NCBI GenBank assembly: GCA_030146725.1
Contig: JASLBJ010000149.1
Coordinates: forward strand, 1-7,757
Direction of reading: 5' to 3'
Length of the DNA: 7,757 nucleotides
DNA from: Sphingomicrobium sp.
GTDB taxonomy: Bacteria > Pseudomonadota > Alphaproteobacteria > Sphingomonadales > Sphingomonadaceae
The stretch's first letter is position 1, and each line of letters begins with the position of its first letter. The notes under the pieces are model-generated. The model did no database searches. It saw only the letters and a list, made by a program, of their open reading frames with translations, and had not been told where the DNA came from. Shown piece after piece: positions 1 through 7,240 of the stretch. A program made the translations under genes and the position numbers.

Positions 1-35
1 CCTCAAGCAGACGTTCAGCGTCCGTCGCGCTCCCG

Positions 36-512
36 CTACTGGACAGCAGGGTCCGTGAAGGGCTCCACGGCGATGACGGTCAGCGGCTGATCCTCGTTCA
101 GCGCGAGTTCGTCACCGGCTTCGGCTCCGATCAGCAGCTTGCCTAGCGGCGAGCCGAACGCGAGCAGGCCGGCTTTTGGGTCGGCCTCGTCATGGCCGAC
201 GATCCTTAGCGTGCGCCTGCGGCCTTGCTGCTCGATAGTGACCTGCATCCCGATCGCCACCGATTGTCCCGTCGGCTGCGGGGCGATCTGCGCGGTCGCG
301 AGCCTCGTCCGCCAATAGCGCAGATCGCGCTGCACCTCGGCACGGCGCTCGTCGGTCGTGGCCGCCGTCAGATCGTTCTCGAGATCGTCGATGCGCGACT
401 TGATCCGGGCGAACCCGCGCGTGGTCACGATGTTTGGTCCGGGCGGCAGCGGCAGCTCGAATCGGGGCTCCTTATGCTCCTCATCACTCTCCCGGCGGAA
501 GGCGACGCTCAC
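36..512 (-). CDS. GreA/GreB-family transcription elongation factor
   Basis: The 158-residue product looks like a Gre-type factor, which enters the RNA polymerase secondary channel and helps restart backtracked complexes in the cytoplasm. Residues about 34-75 are predicted helical and coiled-coil-like. Residues about 84-155 match the C-terminal FKBP-like Gre domain, with VGHDEADP (105-112) and SPLGKLLIG (121-129) resembling the family's conserved VG..EAD and SP...LLG blocks. I chose the GTG at 510-512 because GGAG (minus strand, bases 520-523) lies 7 bases upstream and the product then begins MSVAFRRES. The ATG-started reading from 563 adds 17 unlike residues. At the coiled-coil tip, the GreA/GreB GD..EN motif with its acidic pair is not seen; TTDERRAEV (52-60) stands there instead. 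Transcript-cleavage activity is therefore uncertain, and an Rnk- or Gfh-like regulatory role is possible. It is transcribed away from the neighbouring receptor gene. Family assignment is good; exact function is not settled. Confidence 0.82.
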   Translation of the reverse strand: MSVAFRRESDEEHKEPRFELPLPPGPNIVTTRGFARIKSRIDDLENDLTAATTDERRAEVQRDLRYWRTRLATAQIAPQPTGQSVAIGMQVTIEQQGRRRTLRIVGHDEADPKAGLLAFGSPLGKLLIGAEAGDELALNEDQPLTVIAVEPFTDPAVQ

Positions 513-626
513 TTCGCAACTCCGATCATCGTTCCATGCACTCCTGATACTCGACCGTAACAAATCGCGGCGCTCGGTACCATCCGACCCGCCAAGCCGT
601 CACTTGGGCGACCGCTCCCGCAAATT

Positions 627-653
627 GTCGAACCGTTGGTCGATTGGTCGAAC
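627..653. repeat. Short GTCGA direct repeats upstream of receptor gene
   Basis: Three copies of GTCGA begin at 627, 639 and 647. The outer two extend to GTCGAAC and are 20 bases apart, about two helical turns. They lie roughly 60-90 bases before the receptor start codon, in the only gap between the divergent elongation-factor and receptor genes. Spaced direct repeats in such a place can be a regulator site, but TCGA words are common in GC-rich DNA. I see no clear promoter boxes in 513-700 to anchor them. This is a candidate only. Confidence 0.25.
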
Positions 654-714
654 AGCCATGGACTGAGTCCGGCCACCCGCCCTTCGTCCGGAGTTCATTT
701 CAGGAGAGAGCGCA

Positions 715-2853
715 ATGCGCGCCTGTTGCCTACTCGCCTCCACAGTCATGCTGGCCGGCCTGACGCAGCCCGCCCTCGCCCAGCCGGTCCAGAGCGCCGG
801 AAGCGGGCCGCAAACGCGTACCACCAGCTACGACCGCGCCTATTTCGAACCATTCGCGCCGCGCACCGCGCTGGACATTGTCCGCCGAGTGCCGGGCTTC
901 ACGCTTGAAAGCACCGAAGGTCCCGATGGCGGCGCCGCCGACGTCCGCGGTTTTGTCGGGACCGCTGGCAATATCGTCTTCAACGGAGCGCGCCCGAGCT
1001 CAAAGTCCGAGTCGCTCGAAACGCTGCTTGCCCGCATCCCGGCCGCCCGGGTGGTCCGCGTCGAGGTTGCCGCGGGCGACCTGTACGGGTCCGATTATGC
1101 AGGAAAGAGCCAGGTGCTGAACGTCATCCTCTCGGGTGATGCGGGTGTCGACGCGAACGTCAGCGCGGCCGGCCGGCGCCTCTACACAGGCTATATCAAC
1201 CGCGACCTGACCGCGTCGGCGCTGATCAAGCGCGGTGCCGCGAGCATCAATTTGTCGGCGGGAACCGGCAACAACAAGCAGGAGGAGGAAGGCACCGATA
1301 CGCTGTTCGAGCTCGACAGCGGCGAGCAGATCGAATTCCGCCGCAAGTTCAACAGCTACAAGGACCGCAACCCCTATGTGTCCGGAAGCTGGGCACTCGA
1401 GCGCGCGGCCAATCGCGCGCTGCGCTTCAACGCGCGTTGGAGCCCAAGCAAGTTCGACCTCGAGCAGCGCAATCGAGTCACGCCCGAGGGCGAGGCGTCG
1501 CGCGACGACAGTCTGTTCCAGCGCTACCGCAATCCCGTGTTCGAGGTTGGCGGCGACATCACCCGTCCGCTTGCCGGCGGTGCGATCAAGTTCGTCGGCC
1601 TTGCCACCCGCCGCAAACGCGACGACTTCGATGCCTATATCCAGCGCGCTGGACTGCTTGCCGACGATGCGGTGACGGTCGGCGGCTTCGAACAGAGTGT
1701 AGGGGCGCGGCGCAACGAGACCATCGCCCGGGCCAGCTGGTCGCACCAGGACCTGCTCGGGGTCTCGTTCGAGGCGGGTGCCGAGGCTGCCTACAACACC
1801 CTCGACAGCCGGATCGAATTCGTCGAGCTCGGAGCCGGCGGGGAGCGTACGCAGATCGATCTGCCGATCGACGAGGCAACGGTCAGCGAGAAGCGCGGCG
1901 AGGCCTATGTGACGCTCGGCCGATCGCTCTCGCCTGCCCTGCGGATCGACGGCGGCGTCAACTTCGAGCTGTCGAGCCTCAAAGTTCGCGGCGACGCTAC
2001 CGCTGACCGGTCGCTGCGCTTCCTCAAGCCCAATCTGGCAGTCGACTGGAAGCCGGGGGACGGCTGGCACGGACGGCTGTCGATCCGTCGCACCGTCGCC
2101 CAGCTCAACTTCTACGATTTCGTCAGTTTTGCAGAGCTTGCGAACGACCGCGTCAACGGCGGCAATGCCGAGCTGTTGCCCCAGCGCACGTGGGAGGTTC
2201 GGGCGACCGTCGACCGTCGCATTTTCGGTTCCGGGCTGCTTAAGCTCGACCTCGGAATGGATCGTGTCAGCCTTTTGCAGGACCAGATCCTGACCGAGGA
2301 AGGGTTCAGCGCGCCCGGCAATATCGGCACCGGCAAGCGCCGTTTTGCGCGGCTCAGCATCGATGCACCCCTCGCTCCACTGGGCCTCACCGGAGTCACG
2401 ATCAAGGCAAATGGGCAACTCCAGCGCACCCGCGTCGACGATCCGATTTCAGGCAGGAACCGCAGTTTCAGCGGGTTCTTCCCCGATTGGGAATGGGGCG
2501 TCGAACTGCGCCGCGACGCCGGCGCATTCTCCTACGGAACCACGATTGCGGACCGCGCATCGTTCAGCTTTTTTCGCGCCGACGAGATCGATCGCAGTTA
2601 CAACAGTGGCCCTTTCGGGACCGCCTTCGTGGAGTATCGCGTGACCCCACGAACCTCGATCACCTTCGACGTCGACAATCTGCTGAACACCGGCGGCAGC
2701 CGCGAGCGCCTGTTCTACGAGCCCAACCGCTCGACCGCGCAACCCAGTGTGCGGGAACTTCGCGAGCGCAACCGCCACGTGGTCCTCGGCCTTACTGTCA
2801 AGCAGAGCCTCGGCGGCGGAGCCGGGGTGGCGAAGTCCGACTCGCCGAGCTAA
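715..2853 (+). CDS. TonB-dependent receptor-like outer-membrane protein
   Basis: The 712-residue product is predicted to be an outer-membrane beta-barrel with an N-terminal plug. Residues 1-22 form a signal peptide ending in ALA, with cleavage expected before Gln23. The plug covers about 40-140: [11 protein letters not shown] (52-62) is the usual plug opening, followed by DVRGF (76-80), an [12 protein letters not shown] segment (90-101) and [19 protein letters not shown]. The rest is long and barrel-like, with alternating polar and hydrophobic strands and arginine/aspartate-rich loops. The start is supported by AGGAGAG at 702-708, 6 bases before the ATG. The protein ends in a Gly/Ser tail after [13 protein letters not shown], not the terminal aromatic typical of many outer-membrane proteins. 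No TonB box is obvious. The dehydrogenase gene begins 38 bases downstream and may share its transcript. Substrate is unknown; the sequence does not point to siderophore, sugar or B12. Receptor class is secure, transport role is inferred. Confidence 0.85.
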   Translation: MRACCLLASTVMLAGLTQPALAQPVQSAGSGPQTRTTSYDRAYFEPFAPRTALDIVRRVPGFTLESTEGPDGGAADVRGFVGTAGNIVFNGARPSSKSESLETLLARIPAARVVRVEVAAGDLYGSDYAGKSQVLNVILSGDAGVDANVSAAGRRLYTGYINRDLTASALIKRGAASINLSAGTGNNKQEEEGTDTLFELDSGEQIEFRRKFNSYKDRNPYVSGSWALERAANRALRFNARWSPSKFDLEQRNRVTPEGEASRDDSLFQRYRNPVFEVGGDITRPLAGGAIKFVGLATRRKRDDFDAYIQRAGLLADDAVTVGGFEQSVGARRNETIARASWSHQDLLGVSFEAGAEAAYNTLDSRIEFVELGAGGERTQIDLPIDEATVSEKRGEAYVTLGRSLSPALRIDGGVNFELSSLKVRGDATADRSLRFLKPNLAVDWKPGDGWHGRLSIRRTVAQLNFYDFVSFAELANDRVNGGNAELLPQRTWEVRATVDRRIFGSGLLKLDLGMDRVSLLQDQILTEEGFSAPGNIGTGKRRFARLSIDAPLAPLGLTGVTIKANGQLQRTRVDDPISGRNRSFSGFFPDWEWGVELRRDAGAFSYGTTIADRASFSFFRADEIDRSYNSGPFGTAFVEYRVTPRTSITFDVDNLLNTGGSRERLFYEPNRSTAQPSVRELRERNRHVVLGLTVKQSLGGGAGVAKSDSPS

Positions 2854-2891
2854 GGCTCCCCGCGACACCGAAATCGCGAGGACATACCCAA

Positions 2892-4082
<1,191 letters not shown>

Positions 4083-4263
4083 GTTCAGCTGTCTGTGTTC
4101 GACCGTGGCGCAACCGTAGCACCAGCCAGGTGCGGGTGAGCGATCGCCGAACACTTACCAACATGGTCGGCTCGTAGCTCGCCAGCGTGGTCATCACGGC
4201 CTCGGACCGCACCGGGTCAGGGCCGGGACAGCTCGGCGGGAGGCGTCGGCGGCGGGCTGGTAG

Positions 4264-4797
4264 CTAGCGCCAGACCGGCCGGCGCAGAACCGCGGTGGGC
4301 TCATCATGGTAGGTCGTATCGCCCAGCCGCTCAAATCCGAGCCGCTCGGCAAGCTTGAACGATGGTGCGTTCGATGGCGCGATGATCGCCCAGATCGGCG
4401 TCGGCTCCAGCGTTGCTTCAGCCCAGTCCAGCACCGCGCGACCGGCCTCCAGCGCAAGTCCCTGCCCGTGCGTCACGCTGCCCATGATCCAGCCCATCTC
4501 GGGCTGTTCGCCGAACTCCGGCTCCAGATCCCGCCAGGCGGTGAACAGGCCGATACTCCCGACCAGCCGGAACCCCTCCCGGAGCTCGACCGCCCATGTG
4601 CCGAACCCGTTGAGCAGCCAGCCGCCCGCGCCCGCCATCATCCGTCGCCAGCATTCCTCCGCCCCCATCGGCTCGGGGCCGAAGTGGCGGTGGACCGCGG
4701 GCTCCTGAAGGATCGCGTGATAAGGGCGGAAATCCTCTTTCCGCCACGCGCGTAGGATCAGCCGCTCGGACTCCAGCGTGGGAGCCGAGCGGGTCAT
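4264..4797 (-). CDS. GNAT N-acetyltransferase, RimJ/RimL type
   Basis: The 177-residue protein fits the GNAT fold (Acetyltransf_3-like), which transfers an acetyl group from acetyl-CoA to an amine. The opening LESERLILRAWRKEDF (8-23) is the typical first strand and helix. WAVELREGFRLVGSIGLF (68-85) forms the central strands. THGQGLALEA (109-118) is the pyrophosphate-binding loop (Q/R-x-x-G-x-G/A type). NAPSFKLAERLGF (143-155) matches the motif-B N..S...E.LGF segment. The ATG lies 7 bases after the rpmE stop, so it is almost certainly translated from the rpmE transcript. Its ribosome site is weak, an AAGAAG stretch at the rpmE end, which suggests translational coupling. Proximity to a ribosomal protein gene and RimJ/RimL likeness make a ribosomal or translation-related substrate conceivable, but this family also acetylates small molecules and antibiotics. 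The fold is confident; the substrate is unknown. Confidence 0.88.
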   Translation of the reverse strand: MTRSAPTLESERLILRAWRKEDFRPYHAILQEPAVHRHFGPEPMGAEECWRRMMAGAGGWLLNGFGTWAVELREGFRLVGSIGLFTAWRDLEPEFGEQPEMGWIMGSVTHGQGLALEAGRAVLDWAEATLEPTPIWAIIAPSNAPSFKLAERLGFERLGDTTYHDEPTAVLRRPVWR

Positions 4798-4804
4798 TGC
4801 GCGC

Positions 4805-5035
4805 TTACTTCTTGCCGAGAGTCAGCCCGCCGAAGCGCTTGTTAAAGCGCGCGACCTGCCCGCCGGTGTCGAGCATCGTGCCGCGGCCGCCGGTCCAGGC
4901 CGGGTGCACGCTGGGATCGATGTCGAGCTGCAGCGTGTCGCCTTCCTTGCCGTAGGTCGAGCGGGTCTGGAAGGTGGTGCCGTCGGTCATCTGGATGGTG
5001 ATCATGTGATAGTCGGGGTGCGTATCGGACTTCAT
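4805..5035 (-). CDS. rpmE: 50S ribosomal protein bL31, zinc-free type
   Basis: The 76-residue product is bL31, which sits on the large subunit and helps bridge it to the 30S head. Key family features are the start [33 protein letters not shown] (44-50) and the near-invariant [13 protein letters not shown] (57-69). The four cysteines that bind zinc in E. coli L31 are absent: Met16 and Asp18 stand at the first pair, Asp40 and Val43 at the second. This is therefore the C-minus form, which does not serve as a zinc store. The start is supported by AAGGA followed by 7 bases before the ATG (minus strand, 5036-5047 region). A stem-loop lies upstream in the leader (5053-5075). The acetyltransferase gene follows after 7 bases. 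Paralogous C-plus and C-minus forms can coexist in a genome; whether another copy exists here cannot be seen. Confidence 0.96.
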   Translation of the reverse strand: MKSDTHPDYHMITIQMTDGTTFQTRSTYGKEGDTLQLDIDPSVHPAWTGGRGTMLDTGGQVARFNKRFGGLTLGKK

Positions 5036-5052
5036 CTCTAATTCCTTGTTCT

Positions 5053-5075
5053 GCTGCTGGTTTCCGACCAGCGGC
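5053..5075 (-). promoter_or_regulatory. Stem-loop in rpmE leader
   Basis: GCTGGT and ACCAGC (5056-5061 and 5067-5072) form a perfect 6-pair stem around a 5-base loop. Two further pairs extend it beyond one C/A mismatch in the minus-strand RNA. It would lie in the rpmE 5' untranslated leader, a few bases upstream of the Shine-Dalgarno sequence. No U-run follows, so it is not a terminator. A leader structure in this place could serve mRNA stability or autoregulation of L31, as is known for some r-protein leaders. Function is inferred. Confidence 0.4.
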
Positions 5076-5089
5076 CAGGAAGAGTGGCG

Positions 5090-5140
5090 CCCCTAGCTCA
5101 GGTGTCGTTCCTTGACAAGTTCGAGTGCCCCGCCCTAGCG
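5090..5140. promoter_or_regulatory. Candidate divergent promoters of rpmE and the btuB leader
   Basis: On the plus strand, consensus TTGACA (5112-5117) is followed after 17 bases by CTAGCG (5135-5140). That would place a transcript start shortly before 5150, just where the riboswitch aptamer begins (5151). On the minus strand the same near-palindrome reads TTGTCA (5113-5118) and is followed after 17 bases by TAGGGG (5090-5095), which would feed rpmE. The -35 boxes are good and both -10 boxes are weak, though alphaproteobacterial -10 sites vary widely. The position relative to the riboswitch favours the plus-strand promoter; the minus-strand one is less certain. Confidence 0.45.
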
Positions 5141-5150
5141 CGCGAGCAGG

Positions 5151-5283
5151 ACCAGGGTCCGGCGGTCACGGCCGCCGGGTTAAAAGGAAACCGGTGTTCA
5201 ATCCGGTACTGTGCCCGCAACTGTATGCTCCGGCCCCTCTGCGAATTCGGGTGGGTCGGGACGAGTCAGACACTTGCCTTGGT
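5151..5283 (+). ncRNA. Cobalamin (B12) riboswitch aptamer
   Basis: The leader of the B12 receptor gene carries the conserved cobalamin-riboswitch core in order. GCCGGGTTAAAAGGAAACCGG begins near 5173 and matches the usual GGGTTAAAAGGGAA..GGTG block. AATCCGGTACTGTGCCC follows at about 5200-5215. CCGCAACTGTA ends at 5225. The B12 box GAGTCAGACACTTGCC lies at 5263-5278, one base shorter than the common GAGTCAGGAGACCTGCC form. ACCAGGG (5151-5157) pairs over 7 positions with CCTTGGT (5277-5283), including one G-U, closing the aptamer. Known members bind adenosylcobalamin or related corrinoids and switch off the downstream gene. The downstream gene here is a B12 receptor, as expected. The reading frame happens to stay open through this element, which can mislead start calling for the receptor. 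Confidence 0.95.
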
Positions 5284-5407
5284 CCGTCGTCCGTTTTCCC
5301 GGCCGGGTTCAGCCGTGGGAGCGTGGGGACGGCCGCGCTGCGCAAATCAGCAGCGAGTCCGCGCATCCCTCTGTGACGACTGCGATGTCGACACAAAGGA
5401 TGCATCC
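5284..5407 (+). promoter_or_regulatory. Riboswitch expression platform with Shine-Dalgarno-sequestering hairpin
   Basis: Three helices can be drawn after the aptamer. GTCGTCC (5286-5292) can pair with GGACGGC (5327-5333). CGCTGC (5336-5341) pairs perfectly with GCAGCG (5350-5355) around an 8-base loop. The third, 5368-5399, contains CGAC/GTCG (5377-5380 with 5387-5390), TGTG/CACA (5372-5375 with 5392-5395) and CCT/AGG (5368-5370 with 5397-5399), with two single mismatches. Its 3' arm covers most of the AAAGGA ribosome site (5395-5400), located 7 bases before the btuB ATG. No U-run follows any hairpin, so control is most likely on translation initiation. Which helices form with or without ligand is inferred. 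Confidence 0.6.
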
Positions 5408-7240
5408 ATGTTCCAGGCCCCGATTGATACCGACCAGATCATTGTCACTGCCTCGCGAGTTCCGGAGGCGGCGGAGGATAGCGCCGCGAGCGCGAGCCTG
5501 ATCGACGAGCGCCGCATACGTCGTCTTGGGGAGCCTCTGGTCCCTGCCCTGCTGCGTCTGACCCCCTCCGCGGCGGTCGCGACTTCGGGGTCGGCTGGCG
5601 CCCTTACCGAAGTGCGAATCCGCGGCGCGGAGGCTAATCACACCTTGCTGTTCATCGACGGTATTCGCGCCAACGACCCGGCGGCGGGCGACGCTCCCCG
5701 GTTTGAACTTCTCAATGCCGATCTCGCCTCGCGGATCGAGGTGGTGCGCGGTCCGCAGTCGGCCTTGTGGGGCTCGCAGGCGATCGGCGGCGTGGTCGCG
5801 GTGACGGGGGATGCGGGTACCGGCAACGGCTTCGGCGCCTCGTCGGAAGCAGGCAGCAACGGCTTCCGCCGGGCATCGGCGAGCACGTCCGTTGCTAGCA
5901 AAGTGAATGCTTCGGTTGGCCTCGGCTGGCAACGCTCCGATGGCATTGACATCTTCGGCGGCGGCGACCGCGACGGCTATCGCAACCTGTCCGGCCGCGC
6001 CCGCGCCACGGTGGAAGCGGCACCCGGCGTTGAGCTCGGCGTTACCGGCTTCGCCTTGTCCGGCCGTTCCGAGTTCGACGGCAACGATCCGGTGACCTTT
6101 GCCCGAACGCACGATCTTAGCAGCAAAAATCGGCTTGCCGCGGGACGCGTCTGGGCCGCGGCGCAACCCGGCTCCGGCTGGAGCGGGCAGTTGTCCTTCG
6201 CACAGCTTGGCTCATCCAACCGCAACCGCTTTGCCGACGACGAGATCAACCGGACCGCAGGCCGGCGCTCGACGATCGAAGCGCAGGTTGAACGGCGCTT
6301 CGATCTGGGTTCGACCGGGCATCGGCTGATCGGCGCGGTCGAGCATGAGCGCGAGGGCTTTCGTGCGCGCGACCTGCTCTATGGCGGCTTCACCGACCAG
6401 GACCAGCGCCGCAGCCGAAGCGCGCTGACGCTTGAATGGCAGGCGGAGGCAGGCCCGGTGCAGGCCGATGTCGCGGTTCGCCGCGACGCCTTCAGCCGAG
6501 CCAAGGATGCGACCACCATTCGCGCCTCGCTGCTCGGGAGCATCGGGCACGGCCTGTCGCTCGCGGGCTCCTATGGCGAGGGGATCGCGCAGCCGACCTT
6601 CTTCGACTTGTACGGCTTCTTTCCGGGCAGCTTCGTCGGCAATCCCGGCCTGAAGCCCGAACGCTCGCGCGGGGTCGAGGCATCGCTGCGCCTCCGCCGA
6701 AGCCGCGTCCAGGCGGCGCTCGGCTGGTACCGCCAGCGACTGGGCGCCGAGATCGTCGATGTGTTCGACTCGACGTCGTTCCTTGCGAGCACGGTAAATC
6801 GTGAGGGGCGGAGCAATCGCTCGGGCGTGGAGGCTGAACTTGGATGGACGCCAGGTGCGGCGCTTCGCGTGACCGCGCATTATGCCTACGGCAAAGCCAG
6901 CGAACCGGAAGCGGCCGGATCCTCGCTCGTCCGCGAACTGCGGCGGCCGCGGCATAGCGGATCGGTAGCGGTCGACGGCGAGCGCGGCGCGCTGAGCTAT
7001 GGCGCCTCGTTGGCCTATTCTGGGGCGCGCGCCGACACCAACTTCGATGTGTTCCCGTTCGAGCGAGTGCGCCTCGGCGGCTATTGGCTTGGCGGCGCGC
7101 GGGTCGGCTACACGATCGGTCGGGTCGAGCTGTTCGCGCGTGCCTCGAACGCGTTCGATGCGCGCTACCAGGACGCGTTCGGCTACAATACCGAAGGGAG
7201 GAGTCTGCATGCGGGGCTGCGCGTGGCTGGTCGGCGCTAG
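5408..7240 (+). CDS. btuB: BtuB-type TonB-dependent vitamin B12 receptor, no signal peptide seen
   Basis: The 610-residue product resembles BtuB, the outer-membrane barrel that binds cobalamin and passes it inward using TonB energy. A TonB-box-like DTDQIIVTASRV lies at 7-18. The plug spans about 24-133 and includes LTEVRIRGAEANHTLLFIDG (66-85) and RIEVVRGPQSALWGSQAIGG (109-128). The barrel follows, with AQPTFFDLYGFFPGSFVGNPGLKPERSRG-type receptor sequence in the middle and FARASNAFDARYQDAFGYNTEGRS near the end. E. coli BtuB is similar in length (614 including its leader). I chose ATG 5408 because AAAGGA lies 7 bases upstream and all earlier in-frame starts fall within or before the riboswitch. 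With this start the protein has no signal peptide: MFQAPI leads directly into the TonB box. An in-frame loss of the leader or a sequence error are the main explanations. Control by the upstream B12 riboswitch supports the substrate. It overlaps the next gene by 32 bases. Confidence 0.9.
   Translation: MFQAPIDTDQIIVTASRVPEAAEDSAASASLIDERRIRRLGEPLVPALLRLTPSAAVATSGSAGALTEVRIRGAEANHTLLFIDGIRANDPAAGDAPRFELLNADLASRIEVVRGPQSALWGSQAIGGVVAVTGDAGTGNGFGASSEAGSNGFRRASASTSVASKVNASVGLGWQRSDGIDIFGGGDRDGYRNLSGRARATVEAAPGVELGVTGFALSGRSEFDGNDPVTFARTHDLSSKNRLAAGRVWAAAQPGSGWSGQLSFAQLGSSNRNRFADDEINRTAGRRSTIEAQVERRFDLGSTGHRLIGAVEHEREGFRARDLLYGGFTDQDQRRSRSALTLEWQAEAGPVQADVAVRRDAFSRAKDATTIRASLLGSIGHGLSLAGSYGEGIAQPTFFDLYGFFPGSFVGNPGLKPERSRGVEASLRLRRSRVQAALGWYRQRLGAEIVDVFDSTSFLASTVNREGRSNRSGVEAELGWTPGAALRVTAHYAYGKASEPEAAGSSLVRELRRPRHSGSVAVDGERGALSYGASLAYSGARADTNFDVFPFERVRLGGYWLGGARVGYTIGRVELFARASNAFDARYQDAFGYNTEGRSLHAGLRVAGRR

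Noticed and set aside
1..35. Bases before the elongation-factor gene
   Set aside because: Too short to assign; no recognisable gene end or site is seen.
1000..2418. 472-codon open frame on the minus strand inside the receptor gene
   Set aside because: It mirrors a real gene in GC-rich DNA, has no recognisable domain, and the plus-strand protein has a signal peptide, plug and ribosome site.
2487..2891. Upstream extension of the dehydrogenase frame
   Set aside because: It overlaps the real receptor gene and gives arginine-rich sequence unlike the family. The GTG at 2892 has a ribosome site and the expected N-terminus.
4254..4276. Possible terminator hairpin (CTGG...CCAG) over the acetyltransferase stop codon
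   Set aside because: The stem is short with a mismatch and a 9-base loop, and no T-run follows on either strand.
5084..5407. Long N-terminal extension of the B12 receptor reading frame, with possible starts at 5084 and 5225
   Set aside because: The extension runs through the riboswitch aptamer and expression platform, shows no signal peptide or domain, and lacks a ribosome site. ATG 5408 has AAAGGA at the right distance.
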